From positions 496,001 through 560,000 of the forward strand of contig BCJJ01000024.1 of the NCBI GenBank assembly GCA_039545355.1: a stretch of DNA of 64,000 bases, written 5' to 3'. Of this stretch, positions 20,301-31,998 are shown piece after piece (position 1 is the stretch's first letter; the number at the start of each line of letters is the position of its first letter). This stretch comes from Trichosporon coremiiforme. Its lineage: Eukaryota > Basidiomycota > Tremellomycetes > Trichosporonales > Trichosporonaceae. The notes beneath the pieces were generated by a model. That model was not told the origin of the DNA and ran no database searches. It was given only the letters and a program-made list of their open reading frames with translations. The translations under genes were made by a program, and so were the position numbers.

Positions 20301-21502
20301 ACTGGTAGCCCTGCTGCGTGGTGTTGCTGCCGTGAGCACCAGTAGCACCGGCACCGGCGCCGGCGGCGCCACCAGAGGCAGCTCCGAGGGCGGCACCAGT
20401 GCCGGTACCGGTACCGGTCTGGCGCTGGGTCTGCTGACCAGTCTGACCAGCGCCAGTACCGGTAGTGCCCGTAGCGCCAGGGGTGACGATGGGAGTGCTG
20501 GACGCGGTAGAGGTGGCTGAGGCATCAGCGGGAATCCTATCCGCGCCTGTGGCTCTGGTGGGGCTGTGCTCGACGGGGTTGCCCTCGGAGCCTCCGTGGA
20601 TGGCGGTGATGGAGGCAGAGGAGTCGGCGCGAAGGGGGCCGCGCCTCGTGTCGCTCGCGATGGCCATGGCAGCCAGCGTCGAGCCGCCGAGCGCGACGGG
20701 CGCACCGGTAGAGGCAATCATCGCCTCGCGGTTCCCACCTTCGGCCGTGTCAGGTCGAGTCACCATGACGGCCTCCGACGTACCAGTGTTGTTGCCGCCA
20801 GGCTGACCTTGCTGCGCGTACGCTGCCTGGTTCTGCCCGGACTGGGGTTGGATGAACTGCTGGTTGCCACCAGTGGCACCAGTGGCACCAGTGCCACGAG
20901 TGCCGCCAGCGGTACCGTAGCTGCCGGTACCACCAGCACCACCAGCACCGCCAGCACCACCGGCACCGCCGCCGCGGTACAGGTTGTCGGCAGTGTCAAT
21001 ATTGTCGTAGCTCGCCTCGTCGCCGACCTCGTCAATGAAGTAGACGGTCGTGTTTTCGTCGAGCGCGACAGCCTGGACGTCCTGAGTCGGGTTTGGGGAC
21101 GCTGGAACATTCGAGCGTTGCGTCTGCTGCTGCTGCGACGACGCCTTGGGCGTCTCGGCACGCTGCTGAGAAGTCGCGAATGACTGCTGACTGAAGCCCT
21201 CGGGATAGTTTGAGGAGTGCTGCTGCTGTTGCGGATCGCCGCGGATGCCGTCGAACGCCTGCCCGACGTCATCGGAGAAGGACTTCTCGCCGGTTGCTGC
21301 GCGTCAGAGTTCAGTCATCGAGATCAGACTAACCTCCGGTGCCGCCTCCGGCAGCCCGCTTAGCGGCAAGCTGCTCGCGAGTCAGACCGGCAGTGTTCGG
21401 CTGGCCGGTGGCGGGGTTGATCGAAGTGCCGGGACGGGGCACGTTGGCCGACGTCGCCAGGCCGCCGCCGGTGACCGAGCTCTGGTTGTACTGGTCGGCC
21501 AT
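17356..21502 (-). CDS. Gly/Thr-rich repeat protein A (1369 residues, low complexity)
   Basis: Exon 1 is 21502-21334 and exon 2 is 21296-17356, joined by a 37 nt intron; the total is 4110 nt. The N-terminus [20 protein letters not shown] and a Gln/Ser-rich stretch are followed by a possible folded piece around [20 protein letters not shown]. Most of the rest is TG/GTTG repeats (TGTTGTTGTTG), Ala/Gly zipper-like runs ([38 protein letters not shown]) and His clusters. A more ordered central block has [20 protein letters not shown]. The C-terminus [20 protein letters not shown] resembles the short KIKGE...SGK...EGKR motif found at the end of other fungal stress/conidiation proteins. No signal peptide or membrane helix is seen. 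It is probably an intrinsically disordered cytosolic protein; function unknown. It is related in style, but not by obvious alignment, to the gene at 43757-48030. Confidence 0.8.
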
Positions 21503-22030
21503 TACGGGGCACTCGGGTTGTTCTGTTTACTGTGTGATGTTTGCGAACAGGTTATACACAAGGTACGGAGAAGACTGGAAGTGATGTCAAGAAAGAGGAT
21601 AGTACGGAATGAGACTGGGAAAGAGATGGAAGGTCAGAAAGGTCAGCGTAGGTGGTTTAGTCTGGGGTGTGGGTCCATCTGGTGTCTCGAGGATGCGACT
21701 TCGCAATTGGGAGTCCCTGGTAGTCGGTCTTGGTGGAACGGCTGCTGGGTGAAGCGAGGGAGTAAGGTTGGGGGTGTGGTCATGTCTCGAGTGAAGATCG
21801 GTGAGGGGTGACGTCATGACGTCATGCCCTCAACCGCATTATGAGGACTGATGCAATCGCAGGTGGAGGTCTCCTTGCTGCAACGAGTAATAATAGCCGT
21901 AGCTGGGTGGAGAGGTTGGTCAGTTGTAAGGGGGGACTCTATGCGAGCCCTTCACATAAGCACGTGACGTCGTTCGGTCGAGACATAGGCCGACCGGACT
22001 TCTGGAGCATCGGAGAAGACGCAGCCCCTC

Positions 22031-22055
22031 GAGCTTGGAGCTTGGAGCTTGGAGC
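22031..22055. repeat. Short tandem repeat, unit CTTGGAG
   Basis: Three consecutive copies of gagcttg/cttggag, ending ggagcg. Confidence 0.85.
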
Positions 22056-24442
22056 GAAGGCTGGTACCATGTCGAGTTGTCAGGGTGGCACTTGGCGCAC
22101 TGGTGCGACCTCCTCCGAACCGTCACGCTGATTTTTGAGAGCGCCGAGGTGGCGGACAGCGGAGCGCTTTTTATGTACTGGCTGCGAGAGTGGAGCTTGC
22201 GTGAGATCCGTCTGTTTCCTCGCCCCTCGTCACTGCCTACTCGGTTCAGTGATATCCTGCAAAGCGTGCGACTGCGGTTCCTCACCATCCTCGCCCCTGC
22301 ACAGGGACATCGCCGTGCGGCGCGGATCAGAATCACGCCGCTGAACGCCGCTGTTGCCTTCCTTTTGTGACAAGCTTTCCTGGAATCCTTTTCGGTTTTC
22401 CTGCACATGGGTCCTAAAGTCAAGGCAGCCCTTTGAACCTACTCGCGGTACGCCGCAGCACGCTTCGGCGCAGTAGGTGTCAGCGTCAGCCTACTCGGAC
22501 TCCATGTCACGCCCATTCTTTCATTCTCGGCGAAAGCCGTTCAGTTTGTTGGCGGCGTTAGTTGGGCTGGTCTGCACGGAGGTTTCTTCCGATCCGGCAG
22601 CGTTTCGTAGTGCACACAGCGATTCATGAAGATCGCCTCCTCTGCACATCTCGACGATCTTGAAATGGGATCTGGCTAGAAGCCTCGGATGTCTTTCCGC
22701 CTCGTTAAGCCCGGTCAGCTGGCATCCGAGCCCGCCGAGCCAGCCTCCTGCTGATAGTGTGGCTGTTGAGATCTGAATTCATCTAGACGTCTTCAATACG
22801 AGGAAGACTGGCCGGACGTTCGCACTGCGAACCCGAATGCATAGAATACATGCACAAAGCACAAGAGCCTCAGTGCACGTCGCTGCATCCAACGGAAGGG
22901 CGAAGCCAGGGCCGGAGGCAGCGGAGCGTCATCGCCAGCGGCCAGCGGGGAATTCTAACCTTGTAATAGTGCGCTTCCCCTCTGATCCGCTGGTGATCGT
23001 GATCGTCGAAACCTTGCTTCAATTCGAGTGTCCCTCTCGCCCCTGTGCTCACCGTGAACATGTGCTTGCAGGGTTGCGCCAGTGCCGCGATGCTGTTGAA
23101 AGCATGAAAGCACATGCACACGGACACATGGGCGGAGCTACGGAGTCTCTGGGGCCTGCCTCGGAGGTCCCGACTGCACTGCATGCGCTACCGACATGGG
23201 CTCCGAGCGCAGATCGCGGAGCCTATTGGCCAGTCTCCTCCGAGGTTACACCACATTAGCGAAGTCGCACGTCGTCCCGAGCCTAGAGCCAGCCGACCCT
23301 CTCAACCCACCCACTGCGCATTTCATTAGCGAGAGCGATCGTCGTGATCGTTCCGCATGACGCATGATCTGCTGATCCGCAGGGGAAGCGTGCGATCGGA
23401 TCGAGGATCGACACACGACGATCAGGCTCCAGGTCGCAGGTGCCAGGTCGCGCGACGACATGACCGTCTCATTATAGAACAACTGACACAGACGATCGAT
23501 GGGAAGGCACCCGCGCACCCGCACTGTTCACTCTGCATTGCAATGCACGGGTACTGATGAAGACGAGGTGTCACCGCACGTAACAGCACTCGTGGCCTGT
23601 GCACGCCGGCGAGCACAGCCATTGGGCCGCCAGGCATGTTTGGGGCACGAACGCCAGCCGTGTCAGCCGTGTCAGTCTGACAGCCGTCAACTTCGGCATA
23701 CGCGCGCCAACGCCGCCTCGCGCTCGCGCTTGCGCACCCCGCACCGACGAGCCACGCCGGCCACTTGCTGCGCTGCCAGACGCCGACGTCACGGTTGTAG
23801 GCGGCGCCAACCCGCCAGTTCGCACAGCCAGGCGGAGTGTTGCCCGCCAGTGTACACTGTGCCAAGACGAGGCGCACAGCTCGACCACACACAGTGCGAG
23901 AAAGGTGCCACCATGGTGTGCTCGGATACCCCAGCAACTGCGGCTGGTGCGTTGCCACTCGCAAGCATGCTGATGCCGCGGACTGGACGTCAGCAAAACC
24001 CCGTAGCATGTGCTGACAGTGCACTGCAGTGCACTGGCGGTGGCGGAGCTCCAGACGCCGACTGGGACAGCCACAACACGTTGCAAGAACGCACACGTAA
24101 CCTGCCAAGCCGCCTGACTGTATCACTAACCGGCAGCTGTCACCCACGCTTAGCCGCCGCTCGTGGGTGTACCACGGCCCGTATCAAAGTCGCCGTACCG
24201 CCGTCCTCCCCGGGCGCCGGACCGGCTCTGTTCGTTTCGGTCCGTATTCCTCGGCCTCGGCGAGAAGGGCCATACGGCGGTACGGCAGTACGGCGGTCAC
24301 GCCGAGTGCACGGGCGCTAGGAGTTGTCGGACCGGCAGCGAATTGCACCATTGTTGGTATAGGGCCGAGCTGGCCGGGGCGATCAGCGTGACGTCTGTAC
24401 GTTCTGTCGGACCGCTAACTGCGCCGGTTCTACGCCGGAGCT

Positions 24443-24481
24443 AGACGCCCATAGACGCCCATAGACGCCCATAGACGCCCA
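24443..24481. repeat. 10-bp tandem repeat, unit AGACGCCCAT
   Basis: Three perfect copies of agacgcccat and a fourth lacking only its last base, in the gene-free stretch. Confidence 0.92.
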
Positions 24482-26449
24482 GCTGGCTGGTCTGGCGGTG
24501 CGTGGAGCGGAGATCTGGTCGAAGGGCTGGTAGGGGCTTGTCCCAGCGGCGGTCCAGCGGTCCTGCGCAGTGGCGCCACGATTCAGTCCCCCTCTACGCC
24601 ATCAGTGTGCGCCAGACATGACAATTCACTGTCTGAATGCTCGGTGTAAGGTGCCTGCGCCCTTTTCGCGAAGTTCCTGCGCTTTCGAGCGCCTCGCATT
24701 CAGTGGATGAGACAGGACATTCGCGATGCCACCAGCTCTGGCCCGTTTCGAGCCCACTCGTGCACTGGAGCCATTCCACTGATCCCACCCGTTCCACGCA
24801 CCGAGACCACCGAGAGCCACCGGGCCACTGAAGACGCAACCCGGGGCGTCTGGAAGGGGCGCGCAGGGAAGGGCAGAACAATTGTTCTGACGACATGCCC
24901 TTGCCTCCTGGTTGCCGTCCTGCAGGAGCGGCGTGCATCCTTCCCTACAACTATCCTAATGCATGCTTATGTCCTCACTTGCCTGTGCGCGTGTTTGAAG
25001 CGCTGCGAGCCTGTAGTACGTTGTTTATTGTCCGCCGAAGCCAAAGAGGCCCGGACCACACGGCTGGATTTAGAACTCTCGTCAGAGTCAGCTGTACGCA
25101 CTCCATTGCTTTTGCGCGCTCTTGAAGGTCCTCGGAATCCCCCGTGTACCCCGTACCATCCGTGCCCCGCACCGGAGTACTGAGTAGTGCGCAACCCCAA
25201 AGCCGCGAGGAACGCGGGGGCACGAGGAACGCGTGTGAGGCGTGAGACCTTCCGGTTCTGCCAGTTGGGCGGCTTTCACAAGGCTTCACAAGGCTTAGTG
25301 AGCTTGCGAGGATCCCGGCTGAACAAACTTGCGGCGGATAGTGTGCGGGCGTGCGGGGAAGAACCGCACATCACATTTCACGGGTCGTCCGGATCGGGAG
25401 GGCTCCGGGCGCACGCGGGCGGAGCGCTGCGTACTCCTTCTCCTTCTTGCTCTTCCACTGCCACTATTGCCACTCAACATGCTCAGCACCGCGCGCAGCT
25501 AGACTTAGACACGGTAGTTTCACGAGTCATTCGCCGCGCATACCGCTCCGCCTCAGACATGGATCTCGCAGACGCGCAGACACAGACGCGTCGGCGGCCA
25601 TGAGTAATGAAGCAGGGATGGCAGGAATGACAAGGGGCACAGCACGGAGGCAGGCTTTATCGCGCCCCCGTCCTGCAGGTTGAGAAAGCATCGGCTTGCG
25701 TCAGGAAGAGCAGAGCCCCCGGAGCCTCAAGCAGAGCATGCTTGAGCACGAGAGGGGCAAGCGGGCGCAAGTGGGAAAGACTGCAAGGTCTGGAGCCCAA
25801 GGGCCAGGCCTGCCAGGCCTGCCAGGCTCGCCAGGTTGGGAAGACGATCGCCCTGAACGCCTTGCTAGTGTTAATTCTAGTGGTTTTTCCTAATCTACCC
25901 TGAGACTGTTCAGATGCCCTGAGATCCTGTACTCCCTGTCTTGCGGGCTCGTATCGTGAATCAGTCAGTAGTGATGGCCGCCGGTGGTGTGAGGAGTGCT
26001 GTGCGCAGGTTTGCAGGAACCGGTGTGCCGGTGTGCGCAGCCTGGTCTACCTGGGTTTAACTTTTACGTGAGGAGTGCGGGGGCCTGCCGTGGCATGCTG
26101 ATGTGCAGGGGGGATGATGATGCGTGGGCGCACGACGACAGCAGCAAGCGAGCGGAGAGGTGCCGGCATGACCGCTACAGACTTCGAGCGACAGAACGGG
26201 CTCTCCGGCGCACGGCGTTAATACCCTCCGTACCCTTCGGTCCCTTTAACTCTGCCCTCGACTTCTTCCTCGTCTCCCCTGCGCCTTTTGCACTCGATCC
26301 CTCGTCTTCCCTCCGTCCCTCGACAGGCCCCCCTGTGCGTCCCTCACCCGTCCCTGCCGGCACCATCATCCTCCTCATTGTACAGCTTTCTCTGTGCATT
26401 CGACCCCTATCGACCCGGAACCCAAAGCCATCCGTACCCAGGCCCTCAA

Positions 26450-26483
26450 CCAGCCAGCCAGCCAGTTAGCCAGCCAGCCAGCC
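26450..26483. repeat. CCAG tetranucleotide microsatellite
   Basis: Seven or eight CCAG/GCCA units interrupted once by gtta, in the pyrimidine-rich leader region of the PKA gene. Confidence 0.85.
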
Positions 26484-27037
26484 CTACCAACGCAGCCTTA
26501 AGCCGTAGCCAGCGTAGTCCCTACGAGCCTCTCAACATTTTGCCTCCCTCCGCCAGCCTCGAAAACACGTCCCCGTGCGACATACTCAGCCTGGCCCCTC
26601 CTCCACATCTCTCTGTGCACATCTATCTCCGTTCTCGATTCCTCTTACTCTCTCCTCAACACCCCCTCCGACACCACCCCTCGTGCAACCGTGCACATCT
26701 CAACTGGGCGACCGAACATCCCCTCCGCCTAGCGTAATTCGCAACTTCAGGCTCTCGTCAAGGCGAAACATTCACCCTGACGTGGTGTTCTTCAACCCAA
26801 CTTAAAACTCGAGCCACGAGATCCACGAGACACAACCTACCACACACAGCATCGACACTTGCGTATCACTCAATCCACCCCTCTTCCCTCCTCGACACTC
26901 TTCAGTTGCATCTGCCCTCCCCTTCTTGTCACCAGCTCACTGCTATCGCCGCCCAGAAGGATCTTACTTTCAACGCCGCCCAAAGTCTTCCCGACGCCAA
27001 CGCTAGTCGCGTGACGGTCTACTCGCCTCCCCTCGAC

Positions 27038-28856
27038 ATGAACGCTCCCGGCGCTGGCCCCTCATCATCGACCGGGGCGCCTAAACCTTCCAAGTTCAAG
27101 CTGGACCCCATGTCGCTGCTCCTTCTCCACGAACGAGCAGCGATCCAGTCTTCCAACCCCTCGTCGTCGTCATCGTCGAAACAGCCGTCTGCGTCTGTCC
27201 CCGCGGCTGCTAAGCCTATCCACAGCAAAGACCCCGGCACGTTTGTGGGCGGATTCCGCGTCCCAGCACCCCCGAGCACGAGCCAACCCATCCCTGCTCT
27301 GCAGCAACCTACCCGTGAGTTGGATGACCAATGCTGCCCGCACCGCTTCTGCGATCGCCCTCCGATCGAGCCTAGGTTGGTTCTGGGCGATCGGATCGAA
27401 AATGACGCTTGTACATCATACTAATTGTCACCCCGTGCTCCACACGCACCAGAATGCAGGCGTGTGCCTTTGTGCACAATTCTCTCCGAGCTGTATCAGC
27501 TGACGCTCGGCAGACTTTGTCCCAGTCCCAACTGGCCAGGCCGCTCCTCTGTCCCCGCCAGCATCCCTCATGCCGACACCGCCCTCCGTGTGGGACACGG
27601 CCTCATCATGGGAAGCCATGGAGAACGTTGTCGAGACCCCGGACGCGTCGTCAACCTCGTCGCCGAACGCTACCTGGAACCGCTTCGGACGGCGGCCAGC
27701 TCCCGGCCTGTACAAGTCGCCCAGCGTTCGCATGAGTGGCCGCGCGCGGCTACAGGACTGGGAGATTGTGGAGACCCTGGGAACAGGAACGTTCGGACGT
27801 GTGCTGCTCGTCAGACAACGGCCGTCGTACCGCCCAGCGTCCTACCACCCGATCTTCCCGCACCTTTACCAGGCGTCGGACCCGCATGCGCCGTCACCAG
27901 CGAGCACGCAGCAGGCGGACGGCCAGCTCCCGCATTTCGCCATGAAGGTTTTGCGCAAGTCGGAGATCGTCCGGTTAAAGCAGGTCGAGCACATCAACTC
28001 TGAGCGACGGATTCTCGAGCGCGTCCGGCATCCGTTCATCGTCGAGCTGTACGCGACGTACCAGGACAACCTGAACGTGTACATGCTGCTGTCGTACATC
28101 CCGGGAGGAGAGTTGTTCAGCCACCTGCGACGAGCCGGACGGTTCTCGGCCGACGTCACGCGGTTCTACCTCGCCTCGATCGTGCTCGCCATCGACTACC
28201 TGCACCAGCAGAACATCATCTACCGCGATCTGAAGCCGGAGAACCTGCTGCTCGACCGCACCGGATACCTGCGCATCGCCGACTTTGGTTTCGCCAAGGT
28301 CGTCGAGGACCGTACGTTCACGCTTTGCGGAACGCCCGAGTACCTCGCCCCGGAGATTGTTCTGTCCCAGGGTCACGGCAAGGCGGTCGACTGGTGGGCG
28401 CTCGGCATTCTCGCGTTCGAGATGCTCGCCGGCTACCCGCCCTTCTTCGACGACCACCCGCTGGGCATCTACGAGAAGATCCTGCGCAACGAGATTGCCT
28501 TCCCGTCGCACATCGACCCGTATGCCAAGGACCTGATCCGCGGCCTCTTAACGGCGGACAGGACGAAGCGTCTCGGCAACTTGCGCGGTGGCGCAAAGGA
28601 CGTCATGAACCACGCGTGGTTTGCCGGCGTCGACTGGCGCAGCCTGGAGCGCAAGGAGATTGGTGCCCCGATCGTCCCGCGCGTAGGCAGCATGAGCGAC
28701 TCGCAAAACTTCCAGCGCTACCCGCCGCCGAAGCCGACCGAGCTCCCGGGCATCTTTGGCCAGGAGTACGACGAGAGCGAGGACCAGTACGCGGCCATGT
28801 TCCGCGAGTTCAGCTTCCCGCGCGTCGGCGAGGATGACGCGATGGACGAGGAGTAA
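27038..28856 (+). CDS. PKA1: cAMP-dependent protein kinase catalytic subunit
   Basis: Exons 27038-27314 and 27526-28856 give 535 residues; the 211 nt intron has donor CGTGAGT and acceptor TCCCAG. The first 165 residues are Ser/Pro/Ala-rich and disordered. Kinase landmarks: glycine loop GTGTFG at 178-183, catalytic Lys 233 (FAMKVL), YRDLKPEN with Asp 327, DFG at 345-347, activation-loop Thr 358 in RTFTLCGTPEYLAPE, and the AGC C-tail ending PRVGEDDAMDEE with the hydrophobic FREFSFP. An unusual insert of about 38 residues (about 191-228, Pro/His/Ser-rich, with SYHPIFPHLYQ) lies between the glycine loop and the catalytic Lys. No Met upstream of 27038 is in frame. PKA transmits cAMP signals controlling growth, mating and, in related yeasts, capsule or morphology. 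Confidence 0.92.
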
Positions 28857-29401
28857 ATCCGCGAAGCTGATTCCGCCGCCACATCTCCCAATCTTTAGAG
28901 CGAGCACCCGCTCGCAGCCGAGTCCCAGTGTAGTTAGACAGTTGTCACGGAATGACAACGCCGCGCGCCGGGGAAGCGATCCCGCCCCCACCGCGGCCCG
29001 GACATTCACCATTGTGTTGTAGACTCTCGACGAGTCTTGCTAGACCCCTTAGATTCTATTATCCTTTCAAACTTTTCTCTTTTCGTTTTTACTTTTTGAG
29101 CCAAAAGCCGCGCGCCGCGACACCCCGCCGCGCTGGCCGTGTAGATACTACCGAGCTACCCTGTTATGCTAATAGTGCTTTTACTTGTGGTGGTCAGTGA
29201 CTGACTGAGTGTGGCATGACTCATGAGTCAACAACTCTCGCGGATCTCGTGACACCACCTCCTGTTCATGACAAGTCCGTAAGCGTAGCAACCCTCCGAC
29301 GCCTCCGAGGACCTTATCGACCTCATCACTGGTCGTCACCGTTCGTCGTCGACGTTCAAACCCGCCCCGCCGCCAGCGCCGAGCATCCGCGCATTCGGCA
29401 G
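28857..29401. other. Intergenic between PKA gene and tRNA-Gln
   Basis: 3' flank of the kinase gene, with a T-rich stretch at about 29053-29100, and 5' flank of the tRNA. No gene seen. Confidence 0.5.
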
Positions 29402-29532
29402 GTTTGATCGTATAACGGTTAGTACACAGGATTCTGACGCACACACCTCTTCCCCGCAACGTTCCTCCAGTGAGGAATAGCGCTTGGGAGCAATGCGTTC
29501 CTGTAATCTGGGTTCGATTCCCAGTCGAACCT
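29402..29532 (+). tRNA. tRNA-Gln (anticodon CUG) with 59-nt intron
   Basis: The acceptor stem GGTTTGA (29402-29408) pairs with TCGAACC (29525-29531), with one G-U. The D arm is GTAT...GTAC around aacggtta. The anticodon stem CAGGA (29428-29432) pairs with TCCTG (29499-29503). The loop TTCTGA carries CTG at 29435-29437. A 59 nt intron at 29439-29497 follows position 37, the canonical place. The T arm CTGGG-TTCGATT-CCCAG is perfect. CCA is not encoded, as usual for eukaryotes. The anticodon neighbourhood matches eukaryotic tRNA-Gln. Confidence 0.92.
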
Positions 29533-29535
29533 TTT
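29532..29535 (+). terminator. RNA polymerase III terminator (TTTT)
   Basis: TTTT begins at the discriminator base of the tRNA-Gln gene. Confidence 0.75.
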
Positions 29536-30159
29536 GGTCCCTCTCGCTACAAGGGGTTGTGTGCTCGCGATCGGGGGATGGGTTGGGGTCGGGTGGAGGA
29601 AGGTGCTCACGGTGGGGCATATTCTTCCCACTGGAGGTCGGAAGTCAGGAGGCTGGGTCACCAGTGATGCCGAGCTGTTGACTGTGATGCATGGCCTGGC
29701 TGATGCCGCTACTCCTTCATTCGTCGCATTCGGAGCTCCGTCGAGTTCTACTTACGTCTTCCCCCTGATTTCATTCCGTATCGTCCGCTCGCCATCCCTC
29801 ATTCTGCATCTCTCCTGCCTCCTCTATTCTTCGCTGCGCCCTCTCCTACTACTCAGCTGCTCCATGTCTTTACGTGGGATCAGTTGGAGGATTTCCAGTG
29901 GAATTCAACGAGTTTCGAAGAATTGAGCCAGTCGAGCCCGCGTCAGACCATGAGCCATCTTCTTCTGCAAACCTGTACACGCTAACGAGCACTAGCGCGC
30001 GCCCTCCGTGCCTGCACGCTGCGTTGCGCCCCATAATCACCGCTGCAGACCTACACCACCGCCACGCACCCGCCACAACCCAAATATGGCACTTACTCCA
30101 CCTTTTTACCTCCTTACGAAACATTGATACTTGATACATTTCTCTTCTTCCCAGCTTGT
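29536..30159. other. Intergenic between tRNA-Gln and aldehyde dehydrogenase gene
   Basis: No gene recognised. It contains the 3' flank of the aldehyde dehydrogenase gene, with AT-rich DNA near 30115-30150. Confidence 0.5.
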
Positions 30160-31714
30160 CTACAGCGGCCATTCGAGCTCCTGCGAGATATTGTCGTGCA
30201 CCGCCTTTACCTGTAGGTAGCCTTCCAGTCCGTACGTCCCGAGCTCGCGCCCGATGCCGCTCTGCTTGAATCCGCCAAAGGGCACGCCGGCATGCAGCGG
30301 GCCGTACTGGTTGACCCAAATCGTGCCCGCGTCAATGGCAGCCGCGACGCGGGTCTTCTGCCGCGCGTCGTTCGTGAACACGCCCGCTCCCAGGCCGTAC
30401 GACGTGTCGTTCGCGATCGCGATCGCCTCCGCCTCCGTCTTGAACTTGGCCGTGACGCAGACGGGGCCAAAGATCTCCTCGCGGCTGACCTTGAAGTCGG
30501 GCTTCACGTCCGCAATGACGGTGGGCTCGACGTAGTACCCCTTCGACTTGGGCCACTTCTGGCCCCCGGTCACGATGCGACCGCCTTCCTGCTTGCCTGA
30601 TTCGATGTAGGCGATGACCTTGTCGCGCTGGCCCGCGCTGATCAAGGGGCCAAAGGAGGTCTTCTCGTCGGCCGGGTCGCCGATTGCGGCGGCCTCGGCG
30701 CGCCGCTTCATCGCGTCCAGGAACGCGTCGTACACGCCCTCCTGGACGTAGATGCGCGAGGAGGCGCAGCAGTCCTGGCCCGAGTTGAAGTAGATGCCGA
30801 GCGCGGCCCAGTTGGCGGCCTCCTCGACGTCGGCGCTGTCGAAGACGAGCAGGGGCGACTTGCCGCCGAGCTCGAGCGTGACTTTCTTCAGATTGCTCTC
30901 GGCCGCCGCGACGCTGATCTTGCGCCCCGTGATGACGCTTCCCGTGAAGGCGACCTTGTCAATGTCCATGTGGCGCGAGATGGCCTCGCCCGTCGTCGCG
31001 CCCAGGCCGGGGACGACATTGAACACGCCGGCGGGGATGCCTGCCTCCTTGACGAGCTCGCAGATCAGGAGCGCAGTGAGCGGCGTCAGCTCCGAGGGCT
31101 TCATGACAATCGTGCACCCGGCCGCGAGCGCGGGGCCAATCTTCCAAGCGAGCATGAGCAGGGGGTAGTTCCACGGAATGATCTGGCCGCACACGCCAAT
31201 GGGCTGGTGGAGCGTGTATGCAAACTTCTCGCCGGCCCACGAGTTGATCGTCTGCCCGTGGATCTTGTCCGCCAGCCCCGCGTAGTACCGGATACACGCG
31301 ACCGAGTCGGCGACGTCGCTGTCGCGCGCGATGCGGATGCCCTTCCCGCTGTCGTGGGACTCGAGCGCGGCAAACTTGTCTGCGTCCCGCTCCAGCAGGT
31401 CTGCCAGCTTGTTCATCAGCAGACCGCGGGTCTCGGCCGCAATGTTGTTGCCCCATGTCGTCTTGAAGGCTGCGCGGGCCGCTTTGACGGCCGCGTCGAC
31501 GTCGTCCTTGGCCGCATGCGAGACCGAGACAATCTTCTCGCCCGTCGCCGGGTTGAGCGTGTCGAACGTCGCGCCGTCGGAGGAGGGGACGAACTCGTTG
31601 TTGCTGGGGTCAGCTACGACGATTCAAGCCAGCTTACATGAAGAGACCAGTGGGGATGGTCATCTTGCCCGCGACGGGGACGTCGACCTCGGTGTGGAGG
31701 TTGCTCTTAGTCAT
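30160..31714 (-). CDS. NAD(P)+-dependent aldehyde dehydrogenase
   Basis: Exons 31714-31638 and 31603-30160, 34 nt intron, 506 residues. Family signatures: IIPWNYPLLML (Asn 171), VAFTGSVITGRKI, LELGGKSPLLVF (general base Glu 270), NSGQDCCASSRIYV (catalytic Cys about 304), EEIFGPV and the C-terminal PFGGFKQSGIGRELG. Length fits class 1/2 ALDHs. The start MTKSNLHTEVDVPV has no targeting peptide, so a cytosolic enzyme is expected. It oxidises an aldehyde to the acid with NAD(P)+. The next genes are a Zn2Cys6 regulator, a permease and a copper amine oxidase. The oxidase makes aldehydes from amines, so this enzyme may complete that pathway. That is an inference from neighbourhood only. Confidence 0.93.
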
Positions 31715-31966
31715 TGCTGGTGGTGGTGTTCAGTGGTGTGTGTGAGTAAGAGTGAAGAGGGAGAAGCAAACAGGGAGACGGGGAGGGCTACGTGTCAGCA
31801 ATATGGCTAGTGAGGGTGACCGTATCTAAGGTAGTGACCGAGTGCAGAGAGTCATGAGCGAGTCAGCCATCCAGAAGCTAATTTAGGAAAGCCATCAGCA
31901 CTGGTGGTGTCACCGGTGAGGAATGCCTTTCAGATTGGAAAACGGTAACCCAAGATAGCGGCCAAA

Positions 31967-31998
31967 CCGGCAACTGGCGCCAGCGGCAACTGGCGCCA
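31967..31998. repeat. Perfect 16-bp tandem duplication
   Basis: The unit cggcaactggcgccag occurs twice with no gap (31967-31982 and 31983-31998) about 250 bp upstream of the aldehyde dehydrogenase start. The inner tggcgcca is palindromic, so each copy could be a protein-binding site. Confidence 0.85.

Larger units (their letters stand above)
21503..27037. other. Gene-free 5.5 kb stretch upstream of PKA catalytic gene
   Basis: Open frames here (longest about 270 codons near 23.5-24.3 kb) overlap on both strands, lack domains and look like GC-driven chance ORFs, so none is called. Short tandem repeats are scattered through it and are listed separately. From about 26.2 kb to the PKA start codon the plus strand is strongly pyrimidine-rich, which suggests a long promoter and leader. 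It also holds the promoter of the repeat protein that reads leftward from 21502. Confidence 0.5.

Noticed and set aside
23422..24320. Overlapping 241- and 273-codon ORFs on both strands
   Set aside because: No domain, no leader or splice context, Arg/Ala/Cys-rich composition as expected from chance in GC-rich DNA.
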